A DNA stretch of 34,582 bases from a virus. Made by a program: the position numbers and the translations under genes. The notes beneath the pieces are model-generated. The model searched no databases and was not told where the DNA came from. It worked only from the letters and a program-made list of their open reading frames with translations. The stretch covers positions 1 to 34,582 of IMG/VR virus record IMGVR_UViG_3300023174_000407; one strand, 5' to 3'. Shown here in pieces: positions 14,930 to 23,098 of the stretch. How positions within the stretch are numbered: the first letter of the stretch is position 1; the number at the start of each line of letters is the position of its first letter.

Positions 14930-15028
14930 GGTGGCAGGAAGTCGTCCTTAGTGATGGTTGATAGTTACAGTTACGAGTCCACGAGACACGTTTGCCTTGC
15001 AGGTAAAACACAAGGTCTTCCTGTCACC
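14930..15028 (+). ncRNA. Candidate structured RNA before thioredoxin
   Basis: GGTGGCAGGAAG (14930-14941) pairs with CTTCCTGTCACC (15017-15028): 12 continuous pairs with one G-U. A second stem, GCCTTG (14994-14999) with CAAGGT (15011-15016), stacks directly on it with an 11-base loop. About 50 further bases lie in between, with weaker pairing options. It starts three bases after tRNA-Thr and ends 11 bases before the AGGAGA of the thioredoxin gene. It could be a riboswitch-like leader or a stand-alone RNA released by tRNA processing. I do not recognise a known class. Confidence 0.5.
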
Positions 15029-15049
15029 GAATACATAATAGGAGAAATA

Positions 15050-15340
15050 ATGAACTTAGTAGAGTTTATAGAAGAGATTAAGTCTGGAACTACAATCGTA
15101 GATTTCTGGGCGGAGTGGTGCGGTCCTTGCAAAATGGTTACACCAGTTCTAGAAGAGATTGCAAAAGAAAATAATGTAAAACTATTAAAGGTTAATGTTG
15201 ATGAAAGCAAAGAACTTTCAAGTGCCTTTAATTTAACAAGCATCCCAGTAATTATGCTATATACAAATGGTGAAAAAGTAAAGCATATCATTGGTGCAAA
15301 GCCAAAACCAGCTTTACAAAAAGCCCTATTTGATGTATAA
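15050..15340 (+). CDS. trxA: Thioredoxin
   Basis: 96 residues, a slightly short but complete thioredoxin fold. The active site is WCGPC (W23-C27), preceded by VDFWAE; the cis-proline strand is SIPVIMLY. It reduces protein disulphides and may feed ribonucleotide reductase. The frame is open far upstream, but AGGAGA (15040-15045) sets ATG 15050. It is one of few genes in this stretch with a real ribosome site and a long, structured leader. Confidence 0.9.
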   Translation: MNLVEFIEEIKSGTTIVDFWAEWCGPCKMVTPVLEEIAKENNVKLLKVNVDESKELSSAFNLTSIPVIMLYTNGEKVKHIIGAKPKPALQKALFDV

Positions 15341-15341
15341 T
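15313..15341 (+). promoter_or_regulatory. Promoter giving a leaderless mRNA (gene at 15348)
   Basis: TTTACA (15313-15318), 17-base spacer, TATAAT (15336-15341), six bases to ATG 15348. The thioredoxin TAA lies within the -10. Confidence 0.75.
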
Positions 15342-15347
15342 TAGATT

Positions 15348-15878
15348 ATGCCTTGGTCAGTTAAAAAAGACTCACGTTGTGGGTCAGGATATGCAGTAGT
15401 AAAAGACTCAAATAATGAAGTTGTTGCTTGCCATAAATCAAAAAAGAGTGCTGTTGCACAACAACGTGCATTATATGCAAGTGAGGCTAAGAAAGCTGAA
15501 ATGCCAATAGAGATGCCACAGGCAGACCCATCAACAGAACAATCAGATGAATGGGATACTCTTAATGAAAGACAACAAGATCTAGCAGAATCATATTTTG
15601 AAAGTGTTCTTGAGTATGGAATGTTTGATCAGTCTTCAAAAGCAAATGGTGCTCATTATGCACCTGCATCAGCAAACCCATTTAAGGCAACAGGTCTTAT
15701 GTGCGGTAATTGTGTATTCTTTAATGATAATACTGGTGCTCAATGTATGATTGTTGAAGGAATGATTGAGCCAGAAGCAGTATGCAAAATGTGGATTATT
15801 CCTGAAGAAAAAATTATTGAACCAACAGCCAAATCAGATGATATTTGGGCTGGACGATTTGTCAAACCAAAAAAATAA
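15348..15878 (+). CDS. Head-associated-type protein with Cys4 cluster
   Basis: 176 residues. The N-terminal 45 residues (PWSVKKDSRCGSGYAVVKD, then VVACHKSKKSAVAQQRALYAS) are a module I associate with phage head maturation proteases and related structural proteins. A Gln/Asp-rich linker follows. The C-terminal part has four cysteines (C119, C122, C133, C146: CGNC, QCM, VCKMW), which resemble a HiPIP-like Fe-S or zinc site. A virion role is inferred from the N-terminal module. Confidence 0.6.
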   Translation: MPWSVKKDSRCGSGYAVVKDSNNEVVACHKSKKSAVAQQRALYASEAKKAEMPIEMPQADPSTEQSDEWDTLNERQQDLAESYFESVLEYGMFDQSSKANGAHYAPASANPFKATGLMCGNCVFFNDNTGAQCMIVEGMIEPEAVCKMWIIPEEKIIEPTAKSDDIWAGRFVKPKK

Positions 15879-15889
15879 AGGAAATAAAA

Positions 15890-16162
15890 ATGTTTAAGAA
15901 AAAGCAGCAAGATAAAGATTTAGTAGAAGAATACCAATATCGTGCAGTTATTACATACCTGCCTGAAAAGAAGGCATACAGAGCATCTGTGCAGCGTAGA
16001 ATTGGTATTAATGAATGGGTAAAGGTTACTTGTGGTCTTAAAGGTGTTAATTTTGCATCTAAAGAACAAGCCGAAGGTGCTGCAAGACATAAGATTAGGG
16101 TACAAAAAAGCCTTGATGATCAAGTAAGTAGCCCGATTTCTTATATAATCTATGACGATTAA
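15890..16162 (+). CDS. Basic hypothetical protein
   Basis: 90 residues from ATG 15890, with AAAGGA upstream. Lys-rich N-terminus, then a beta-rich core (YRAVITYLPEKKAYRASVQ) and an amphipathic helix (KEQAEGAARHKIRVQ). It may be a double-stranded-RBD-like alpha/beta fold, but I do not recognise it. Confidence 0.6.
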   Translation: MFKKKQQDKDLVEEYQYRAVITYLPEKKAYRASVQRRIGINEWVKVTCGLKGVNFASKEQAEGAARHKIRVQKSLDDQVSSPISYIIYDD

Positions 16163-16166
16163 ATGG

Positions 16167-16172
16167 TAAAAT
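16167..16172 (+). promoter_or_regulatory. -10 element before the tail fibre gene at 16180
   Basis: TAAAAT at 16167-16172, seven bases before ATG 16180, no SD and no convincing -35. It fits the leaderless pattern but is weaker. Confidence 0.35.
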
Positions 16173-16179
16173 AGTTATT

Positions 16180-18195
16180 ATGGCTAATAAAAAATTCCAA
16201 GTTCCTATCAATTTACTTAATTTAGCTTCAAATCCAGCAAGTGCATCTGAAGGAGATATTTATTACAATACTTTAGACGACACTATAAGGCTATATGCTA
16301 ATGGAAGTTGGGTAAATGTTGGTGCAGCAGGTCCTAGTGGTGTAATAAATGTAACCTCTCCTATAACTAATTCAGGCACAAGCACATCAGCACAATTAGG
16401 TTTTGATCAAACTGCTCAAAATACAACTAATGATGCACGTTATGCTAGATTATCAGGTGCAACATTTACTGGTGCAATATCTGGAACATCATTAACACTT
16501 TCTGGTGATTTAACAATTAATGGAACAACTACTACAATTAATTCAACTACTCTAACTGTTGATGATAAGAATATTGAATTAGGGTCTATTGCTTCTCCAA
16601 CAAACACTACTGCAGATGGCGGTGGTATTACACTTAAAGGCACTACAGATAAAACATTTAACTGGGTAAATTCTACATCGTCTTGGACATCCTCTGAGCA
16701 TATTACTCTTGCATCAAATAAAAATTTATATGGAGGTTCTAGTGTTTCAGTATTTACTACAACCGATGCTTTAACGATAGGTAAAAATTCATATTTAAGT
16801 ACTGGAACTATTACTAATAATATTTTATCTGGTGGAAATATCCAAGGAAATAGTTCAACCCTTGAAGTAATAGACAATTATTCTGTTAGAAGTGTTTATG
16901 CGCCATCAGGAGATACTACTCAAACTATTAATATTGGAACTGGAACTGTTATTGCTATTCCAGAATCTTCAGTATGCCAATATATTAATATTGGAACAGG
17001 AAGTATTACTTCTGGAAATAAATATATTAGTATTGGTACTCCTGAGGCTTATACAAATATTTATGGAGATTTCTATGTTTCTGGGTGGAGAACAACTATT
17101 GATTCACCAGTAGTAACTATTGCAGATAACAATATTGAATTGGGATCTGTATCAGGAAAAGGCAATACTAGTGGAACAATTACAGCAAGTTTTTCTGGGT
17201 CAACTACTGGACAAATGGCTGTTACAACTACAACTGGATTAATTCCAGGTATGGTTTTAACTAAAGTTTCTGGAACTGGGGCATTTGGTGGAACAACTAC
17301 AATTACACAGATTAATAATACTACATCATTTTCATTTACATCAGCAACTGCAATTACTGCAGGTGCAATAGTATTTACTGTTGGTGGTGCAACTAATTTA
17401 ACAGCAGATGGTGGAGGTATAACAATTAAAGGCACACCCTATAATAAAGAATTTAAATGGGTAAATGCCACATCTGCTTGGACATCATCAGAACATATTA
17501 GTCTTGCATCAGGTAAAAATTTATTATTAAATGGTTCAACATCAGGAACTATTACACTTACTCCTGCTGCAACAGCAGGTACAAATACTATTACCTTACC
17601 AGCAGCAACTGGAACAGTTGCTTTATTAGATAGTCCTGCTTTTACAGGTACTCCAACTGCACCAACAGCATCAGCAAATACAAGCACAACACAGATTGCA
17701 ACTACTGCTTATGTTGTAGAACATTCTGAAACTCTAGTTGCAAAACTAACTGCAACAACTGGTGCTATCGCTAATACACAAACACAAGTTGTTGCATTTA
17801 CTGCACCTGCAAATAGCATTGTTGCTGGAGATGTTTTTAGATTTACTGGATATGCAAATGCTTCTGGTGGTACTACCGCATCACCAATATTGCGAATACG
17901 CATTGGTACCACAACACTTACTGGTGCTATAGTTTCCGAATTAACGGGAACCACTACAACTAGTACAACTCCTTTTAAATTTGAAGCAATAGTAACTTGC
18001 CGTACTGCAGGATCATCTGGAACTGTAGGTGGGGCATCAAGCGTTATTTTTGCAACAGGAAGTTCAACGCAATCAATTACGTCTGCAGTAACAGTAAATA
18101 CAACAGTATCTAATATTGTTGAGGCAACTTTTCAATCTGGTGGTACAAGAACCTATACATTTGAACATGCTATTTTGGAGAAGTTGCCTTCATAA
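16180..18195 (+). CDS. Tail fibre / virion surface protein
   Basis: 671 residues, rich in Thr, Ser, Gly, Ala and Asn. The N-terminus (ASEGDIYYNTLDDTIRLYAN) is typical of phage fibre proteins. Two copies of a module occur (about nt 16504-16712 and 17083-17505), each running from IELGS to WVN-TS-WTSSEHI. The second has an insert of about 80 residues after IELGS. A Thr-rich beta region is followed by a C-terminal domain of about 160 residues that reads like a jelly roll (VAGDVFRFTGYANASG to TYTFEHAILEKLPS). Probably trimeric and receptor-binding or decorating. A related module is in the protein at 19124. Confidence 0.75.
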   Translation: MANKKFQVPINLLNLASNPASASEGDIYYNTLDDTIRLYANGSWVNVGAAGPSGVINVTSPITNSGTSTSAQLGFDQTAQNTTNDARYARLSGATFTGAISGTSLTLSGDLTINGTTTTINSTTLTVDDKNIELGSIASPTNTTADGGGITLKGTTDKTFNWVNSTSSWTSSEHITLASNKNLYGGSSVSVFTTTDALTIGKNSYLSTGTITNNILSGGNIQGNSSTLEVIDNYSVRSVYAPSGDTTQTINIGTGTVIAIPESSVCQYINIGTGSITSGNKYISIGTPEAYTNIYGDFYVSGWRTTIDSPVVTIADNNIELGSVSGKGNTSGTITASFSGSTTGQMAVTTTTGLIPGMVLTKVSGTGAFGGTTTITQINNTTSFSFTSATAITAGAIVFTVGGATNLTADGGGITIKGTPYNKEFKWVNATSAWTSSEHISLASGKNLLLNGSTSGTITLTPAATAGTNTITLPAATGTVALLDSPAFTGTPTAPTASANTSTTQIATTAYVVEHSETLVAKLTATTGAIANTQTQVVAFTAPANSIVAGDVFRFTGYANASGGTTASPILRIRIGTTTLTGAIVSELTGTTTTSTTPFKFEAIVTCRTAGSSGTVGGASSVIFATGSSTQSITSAVTVNTTVSNIVEATFQSGGTRTYTFEHAILEKLPS

Positions 18196-18236
18196 TGAAA
18201 CAAATAAAAACTACAAAGGAGTTAATTAATGGCTAA
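18195..18236 (+). CDS. 13-codon leader-like ORF (uncertain)
   Basis: ATG in the TAATG junction after the fibre gene encodes 13 residues ending at TAA 18234-18236. It runs across the ribosome site of the peptide at 18229, so if translated it could influence that start. No other evidence. Confidence 0.25.
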   Translation: MKQIKTTKELING

Positions 18237-18306
18237 AAAAGCTTACCTTTATGCTTATGCAATAAATGCAAATGGCAATGGACCACAAAATATTTATTAT
18301 CTCTAG
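18229..18306 (+). CDS. 25-residue peptide with strong ribosome site
   Basis: AAAGGAG (18215-18221) is seven bases before ATG 18229, one of the best SD sites in the window. The peptide MAKKAYLYAYAINANGNGPQ plus five residues ends at TAG. Its alternating Tyr/Ala and Asn/Gly content is fibre-like, so it may be a real micropeptide or the remnant of a larger fibre or chaperone gene truncated here. Confidence 0.45.
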   Translation: MAKKAYLYAYAINANGNGPQNIYYL

Positions 18307-18320
18307 ATCTTAATTAAACC

Positions 18321-18349
18321 TTGACACCAATATACAAATATGAGATAAT
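18321..18349 (+). promoter_or_regulatory. Promoter giving a leaderless mRNA (gene at 18355)
   Basis: TTGACA (18321-18326), 17-base spacer, GATAAT (18344-18349), five bases to ATG 18355. Confidence 0.65.
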
Positions 18350-18354
18350 ATAGT

Positions 18355-18720
18355 ATGAAAATTTTGGTATATGGAACAGATAAGTTTGAAGATTACCCTA
18401 CATTTATGCGTGGATTAGTTGTTGCTATTGAAGAAAATATGAATAATAGTGATGGTAGATTAGATGTCTACACCGCAGGTCCTCATAAAATCAATAATTT
18501 TGTAGCAGAATTTATTAATAAAAGCGAGGGAATGTTTAAACAAAATGGCATCAAAGCTAGATTCAATCGTGTAAAAAAGTCCCAAGTAATTGAAGGCTTT
18601 GATTCATATGACTTTGATCATATCTTATCATTTAATTCTAAACAAGACCCAAAACTATTTGACATTCTTTTAGATAAGGCAGAAAATAATAAGATTAAAT
18701 CATCTTATTACAAATATTAG
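18355..18720 (+). CDS. Rossmann-like hypothetical protein between fibre genes
   Basis: 121 residues. It begins with a beta strand MKILVYGTDKFEDY and has VYTAGPHKINNFV, reminiscent of SLOG/DUF2493-like nucleotide-binding folds, but the resemblance is weak. Basic centre (KARFNRVKK). It has its own promoter and lies between tail genes, so it may be a virion or fibre-assembly protein. Confidence 0.5.
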   Translation: MKILVYGTDKFEDYPTFMRGLVVAIEENMNNSDGRLDVYTAGPHKINNFVAEFINKSEGMFKQNGIKARFNRVKKSQVIEGFDSYDFDHILSFNSKQDPKLFDILLDKAENNKIKSSYYKY

Positions 18721-18722
18721 GG

Positions 18723-18728
18723 TATAAT
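18723..18728 (+). promoter_or_regulatory. -10 element six bases before ATG 18735
   Basis: TATAAT at 18723-18728 with a six-base gap to ATG 18735; no convincing -35 at 16-18 bases. Fits the leaderless pattern. Confidence 0.5.
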
Positions 18729-18734
18729 TTAGGT

Positions 18735-19124
18735 ATGGCTACTGAGATTTCCCTTGAACCGACCACTGTTAATTTAACTGTATATAAGGGTGATTCTATT
18801 AATCTTAGGTTTAATTTAACAGAAGATGGCACTGCTTATTCTATACCTGCCCTTGGTGGTGGTGCTGGCTGGCAAGGTAACATTGAAAATCCAACAGGAA
18901 CAATACTAGCATCTACTGGTACAAATAGTGGAACTTTTGTTTTGACTGGTGCAGCAGCAAGTACATTTTTAACAGCAACTGTTCCTAGCACTGCTACAAG
19001 TCTATTTGTTGTTGGAACAACATATAGTTATGATATTCAATATACTTGGATTGAAAGTGCTGTAACATACATTAGAACATTTGTTAAGGGTTCAATTACA
19101 GTTCTTGATGAGGTAACAACATAA
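18735..19124 (+). CDS. Beta-rich tail/baseplate-type protein
   Basis: 129 residues, Thr/Ser-rich and probably an Ig-like or BppU-like beta sandwich: LEPTTVNLTVYKGDSINLRF at the start, and TYSYDIQYTW then GSITVLDEVTT at the end. Such proteins attach to the tail tip upstream of fibre genes. It overlaps the large fibre gene by one base (TAATG), so the two are co-translated and may interact. Confidence 0.6.
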   Translation: MATEISLEPTTVNLTVYKGDSINLRFNLTEDGTAYSIPALGGGAGWQGNIENPTGTILASTGTNSGTFVLTGAAASTFLTATVPSTATSLFVVGTTYSYDIQYTWIESAVTYIRTFVKGSITVLDEVTT

Positions 19125-22042
19125 TGGCTAATCAAACAATAATTTCACTAGATCTTTCATCCTCAACAGTTACAAATGTAACTCTTTCAGATTTATACGC
19201 AACAAAAATAAGTCCAGTATTAACTGGAAATGTTGTTGCAAGTGGTGCTAATTCAGTAATTCTTCCAGCAAACACTAGTATAGGAACTGTAACTGCTGCA
19301 GAAATTGCTTATGTTGATGGTGTAACATCTTCTATTCAGTCTCAAATTAATACACTTAGTTCTCAAATTAGTGGAACTTTAAGTGGAAATCTTGTTTTAC
19401 CACCATATTCAGCATATACTTCTGGCTCCATAGTTTTTGAAGGTTCAACTCCAGATGCGTTTGAATTATTTTTAATTCCTACAGATCCAGTAGCAGATGT
19501 TTATTTAACATTACCTGCAATTACCGATACTATTGTAACAAAAACTTCAACAGATGTGTTTACAAATAAAACTTTTAATACCTCTGCAACAGGAAACGTG
19601 CTTGAGGTTAATGGAAATGGTATAACTGCTGTTACTGGAACTGGAAGCACCGCAGTACTTTCAGCTACCCCAACAATTACTAATCCAGTTATTAATACTC
19701 AATCTTTAACTGGATATACAGGAACTGGAACCAATCTTGTCTTACCTGAATCACCAACTTTTACAGGAACAACAAATTTTGCTGCATTGACTACAAGTGG
19801 CAATGTTATTGTTGGTGGAAATCTTACTGTAAATGGTATAACAACTACGATTAATTCTAATAGTTTAATCGTTGATGATAAGAATATTGAATTGGGGTCA
19901 GTTACCTCTATAGCATCTGTTACTGGAACAATTACTGCAATAACTACTACAACAACAGTAACTGGACTAACATCTACTGCTGGAATGATTCCAGGAATGG
20001 CACTTACTAAATCATCTGGAGCAGGTGCTTTTGGTGGAGCAACTACTATTACTAGCGTAGATTCATCAACACAGATTACTATAACTTCAGCTACTGCAAA
20101 CACTATTGGATCAATTACGTTCTCTGTCGGTGGTGCTACTGATGTTACTGCTGACGGTGCTGGTATAACTGTTAAAGGTGCTACTGACAAGACATTAAAT
20201 TGGGTAGATGCTACAGATGCTTGGACATCTTCTGAAAACTTTAACTTATTAACTGGTAAAGTTTATCAAATTAATGGCACAACAGTTTTATCTTCAACTC
20301 AAGTGCTTGGAAAACCTGTTGCAACTAATTCCAGTGATTCTATTGTAACTCTTGGTGCAACACAAACATTAACTGCTAAAACACTAACTGATCCAATTTT
20401 TACAAATCCTAATAAAACTATGGCTGCCTTGATGGGCTATACTTCAACTGCCACTGCAGCTGGAACAACAACTTTAACAAATGCAAGTTCATACTATCAG
20501 CAATTTACTGGAAGTACAACACAAACTGTTGTATTGCCAGTAACAAATACACTGGCAACTGGATGGACATATCATATTGTAAACAATAGTTCAGGAGTTG
20601 TTACTGTTCAGTCTTCTGGTTTAAATACAGTTATAGCTGTGCCAGCAAATACAACCGCTATGGTTACTTGTATTAATACTGGAGTTACAGATGCAACAGG
20701 TTGGGAATTTGGTATTACTGACTTTAGTACATATACTGGTAGTGGTGCTGTTGTTATGGGAACATCACCAACCTTGACCACTCCAACGATTGCAACAATT
20801 AATGCTTCTGCTGCTGGAGATACAGCAGCATTATGGAATACCACACTAACTACTGGATCAATTTCTGTTGGTGGTGCTTTAACTACTGGTGTTGTTAATA
20901 TTGCAACAGGCACTGCCTTTAATTCTGCAACAGGTGGTCAGTCAGTATTAAATATTGGAACTGGTGCACACACAACAAATACTAAAACTATTAATATTGG
21001 TAGTGCAGGTGCAGGTGGAACATTAGCAGTTAACATTGGTTCAGCAACTGGTACATCAACAACCACTATTAATGGAAACGTGGCTGCAACTACATTTACT
21101 GGAAATATTGCTGTAAATAATAGCACTTCAACAGCAATTACAACCACTGGAACTACAGCAGCAGTATTTAATGCTACTGCCACAACGCTAAATATTGGTG
21201 GTGCAGCAACTACGATTGCTATTGGAGCAGCAACTGGAACCACAACTATTGCTAATGCCACAGTTACGCTGTCAAACGCAACAGCGTTGAACATAAACGG
21301 TGCAGCCCCAACTATTGCATCTACCGCTACAGGTACACTTACATTATTTAATACAAATCTTACAGGCGTTAATGCTTTTGGTGCAGCAACCACATTATCT
21401 ATAGGTGCAGCAACAGGAACTGCAACTATAGCAAACGCTACTGTTACTTTGTCCAATGCAACTACATTAAATATAAATGGTGCAAACCCAACACTTGCTT
21501 CAAGTGCAACTGGAACACTTACATTATTTAATACAAACCTTACAACCGTTAGTGAGTTTGGTGCAGCAACCACATTAACAATAGGTGGAACAACTGCCAC
21601 ATCAACATTAAACTTATTTACTGGTGCAACAGTAAATGGAGCAACAAAAACTATTAATATAGGAACAACAAGTGTTTCTGGATCAACAACAAATGTTAAT
21701 ATTGGCTCTGCTGTATCTGGTTCTGCTGGAACTATAACATTTAATGACAATACTGTTGAAACTGGACTAAAGGCAACTGGTGCTGCTGCTCCAACTATTG
21801 CAAGTGCAACCACTATTGCCCCAACTACACAAATTGTGTTTGTTTCTGGAACAACCGCTATTGCAACTATTACTGCTCCATCCCCAATATCATTGGCTGG
21901 TGGACAAATTACATTAATCCCTACAGGTATATTTACAACTACAACTGCAGGAAACATTGCTCTTGCTTCAACGGCGGTAGTTAATAGGGCACTAATTATG
22001 ACATATGATGCTACAACAACAAAATGGTATCCTTCATATTAA
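19124..22042 (+). CDS. Large repetitive tail fibre protein
   Basis: 972 residues, one of the two largest proteins here. The N-terminal 250 residues are heterogenous beta; about nt 19819-20240 carries the fibre module also found twice in the 16180 protein, with the long insert. From about residue 580 on it is made of short beta repeats (TINIG, LNINGA, TLTLFNTNL), ending with two 60-residue tandem repeats plus a partial third. A short C-terminal cap ends in TYDATTTKWYPSY. A beta-helical shaft is likely, with the tip deciding host binding. Confidence 0.8.
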   Translation: MANQTIISLDLSSSTVTNVTLSDLYATKISPVLTGNVVASGANSVILPANTSIGTVTAAEIAYVDGVTSSIQSQINTLSSQISGTLSGNLVLPPYSAYTSGSIVFEGSTPDAFELFLIPTDPVADVYLTLPAITDTIVTKTSTDVFTNKTFNTSATGNVLEVNGNGITAVTGTGSTAVLSATPTITNPVINTQSLTGYTGTGTNLVLPESPTFTGTTNFAALTTSGNVIVGGNLTVNGITTTINSNSLIVDDKNIELGSVTSIASVTGTITAITTTTTVTGLTSTAGMIPGMALTKSSGAGAFGGATTITSVDSSTQITITSATANTIGSITFSVGGATDVTADGAGITVKGATDKTLNWVDATDAWTSSENFNLLTGKVYQINGTTVLSSTQVLGKPVATNSSDSIVTLGATQTLTAKTLTDPIFTNPNKTMAALMGYTSTATAAGTTTLTNASSYYQQFTGSTTQTVVLPVTNTLATGWTYHIVNNSSGVVTVQSSGLNTVIAVPANTTAMVTCINTGVTDATGWEFGITDFSTYTGSGAVVMGTSPTLTTPTIATINASAAGDTAALWNTTLTTGSISVGGALTTGVVNIATGTAFNSATGGQSVLNIGTGAHTTNTKTINIGSAGAGGTLAVNIGSATGTSTTTINGNVAATTFTGNIAVNNSTSTAITTTGTTAAVFNATATTLNIGGAATTIAIGAATGTTTIANATVTLSNATALNINGAAPTIASTATGTLTLFNTNLTGVNAFGAATTLSIGAATGTATIANATVTLSNATTLNINGANPTLASSATGTLTLFNTNLTTVSEFGAATTLTIGGTTATSTLNLFTGATVNGATKTINIGTTSVSGSTTNVNIGSAVSGSAGTITFNDNTVETGLKATGAAAPTIASATTIAPTTQIVFVSGTTAIATITAPSPISLAGGQITLIPTGIFTTTTAGNIALASTAVVNRALIMTYDATTTKWYPSY
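21200..21600 (+). repeat. 180-bp tandem repeat inside the fibre gene
   Basis: Units start at 21200, 21380 and 21560, an exact 180-base (60-codon) period, each beginning GGTGCAGCAAC. The third is cut short at about 40 bases. Units differ mainly at third codon positions, so they are old enough to have drifted while keeping the protein. Confidence 0.8.
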
Positions 22043-22047
22043 AATAC

Positions 22048-22076
22048 TTGACTTCATAGTAATATAAAGGTATAAT
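22048..22076 (+). promoter_or_regulatory. Promoter of the WhiB operon
   Basis: TTGACT (22048-22053), 17-base spacer, TATAAT (22071-22076). Expected start near 22083, so this operon has a leader of about 43 bases, unlike the neighbouring leaderless units. Confidence 0.7.
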
Positions 22077-22125
22077 ATAATAACGATAAAATCACAGGGA
22101 TTTTTGACTAAACAGAAAGATAAAA

Positions 22126-22338
22126 ATGTTAGTTACAAACTATGCTTATGCACATAAGTTAGTAGACAATAATCAATCCCTATCTTGGGATGGATGGAAT
22201 ATCATAGAATTTAAACCAAACCCAGATGCATATTTTATGCCAAGTGGTGTATTTAAAAACTTTAAATGGGGAACTGTTAATGTTTTTCCAATTACCGATC
22301 AAGGATGGGATGTTCCAAAGCGTTATGCTAGAGGATGA
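22126..22338 (+). CDS. Hypothetical protein upstream of WhiB
   Basis: 70 residues rich in aromatic residues (Trp, Tyr, Phe). No recognised motif. The ribosome site is weak (AGAAAGATAAAA). First gene of the WhiB operon; its end overlaps the WhiB start by 14 bases. Confidence 0.55.
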   Translation: MLVTNYAYAHKLVDNNQSLSWDGWNIIEFKPNPDAYFMPSGVFKNFKWGTVNVFPITDQGWDVPKRYARG

Positions 22339-22606
22339 GTGGGTCTTAAAAGCCCAATGTAGGGCTATGGACAAGGAAATGTTCTTTGATAAGTATGAAG
22401 AAGATGAGGACCTTGCCAAAGCTATTGATGAAAACGTATGTCTGCGTTGCCCTGTAATCAAAGAATGTTTTAATCAAGGCACAACCAATGAAGAATGGGG
22501 TGTTTGGGGTGGAGTCTATCTTGTTGATGGTGAAATTAGTCAAGCAAGAAATGCACACAAATCAAAAGACATTTGGCAAAAAATATTGGAGGCTGTAAGT
22601 GGCTAA
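22325..22606 (+). CDS. WhiB-family Fe-S transcription regulator
   Basis: 93 residues. The four cluster cysteines are C12 (QCRAMDKEMFF), C39 and C42 (CLRC) and C48 (ECF), followed by the invariant GVWGG turn (residues 59-63) and a basic C-terminal region (ARNAHKSK). WhiB proteins are confined to Actinobacteria and their phages; they bind a 4Fe-4S cluster and the sigma factor and adjust promoter choice. It could steer host or late-phage promoters. The start is ATG 22325; no clear SD, and the overlap with the upstream gene suggests coupling. Confidence 0.88.
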   Translation: MLEDEWVLKAQCRAMDKEMFFDKYEEDEDLAKAIDENVCLRCPVIKECFNQGTTNEEWGVWGGVYLVDGEISQARNAHKSKDIWQKILEAVSG

Positions 22607-22856
22607 ATTTACCCCAGAAATGTTAGCAGCATTAAAATCTGTAAAGAAACCATATGCGAAAATTACTGTAGATTTTGTAGAGTTTCCAACATATCTTGCT
22701 GCAAGAACTTATGAAAATGAAATAATGTCAATGAGTGATGGTCAGCAAGTAAGTGTGCTTGAATATCTTCATCAACTTCGTATTATTGCAGAATCATTTG
22801 GAGCTACCTTTCACTTTGACGGTGCTAAGGGCGATCCACCAAGAAGGAACAACTAA
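22599..22856 (+). CDS. Hypothetical protein
   Basis: 85 residues from GTG 22599 with GGAGG six bases upstream, overlapping the WhiB stop. Alpha/beta sequence (KPYAKITVDFVEFPTYLAAR). Not recognised. Confidence 0.6.
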   Translation: MAKFTPEMLAALKSVKKPYAKITVDFVEFPTYLAARTYENEIMSMSDGQQVSVLEYLHQLRIIAESFGATFHFDGAKGDPPRRNN

Positions 22857-23038
22857 TGTTTTATCGTTTAGTTTGGATGATTGAAGAAGAAACAACTGCT
22901 GAATTAGTATCTTTTGGTGCTCATTCTTCCCGTGTACAATTTACATCTAATGGTATTCATTATGATGAAATAGTTATGAATGAAGACTTTATTTTATTAG
23001 ATGACTTAGGTGTTAACTACGAGTTTGTTGAAGAATAA
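22856..23038 (+). CDS. Acidic hypothetical protein
   Basis: 60 residues, acidic, coupled to the previous gene by TAATG. Beta-rich. Last gene of the WhiB operon. Not recognised. Confidence 0.55.
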   Translation: MFYRLVWMIEEETTAELVSFGAHSSRVQFTSNGIHYDEIVMNEDFILLDDLGVNYEFVEE

Positions 23039-23098
23039 TATAAATTATATTAATAGTAGATAGAATATTTGGTAGTTCCTTTTCTTACAATCACCCCG

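Noticed and set aside
14951-15049. Longer thioredoxin starting at ATG 14951
   Set aside because: The extra 33 residues do not match thioredoxin, they would be coded by the structured RNA element, and AGGAGA sets ATG 15050.
20938-21957. Long minus-strand open frame of 339 codons opposite the large fibre gene
   Set aside because: It is the antisense shadow of Thr/Ala/Ile-rich repeats, giving a Val/Ala/Pro-rich product without a start site or motif. Shorter ones at 19699-20190, 20608-20913 and 16440-17954 are the same artefact.
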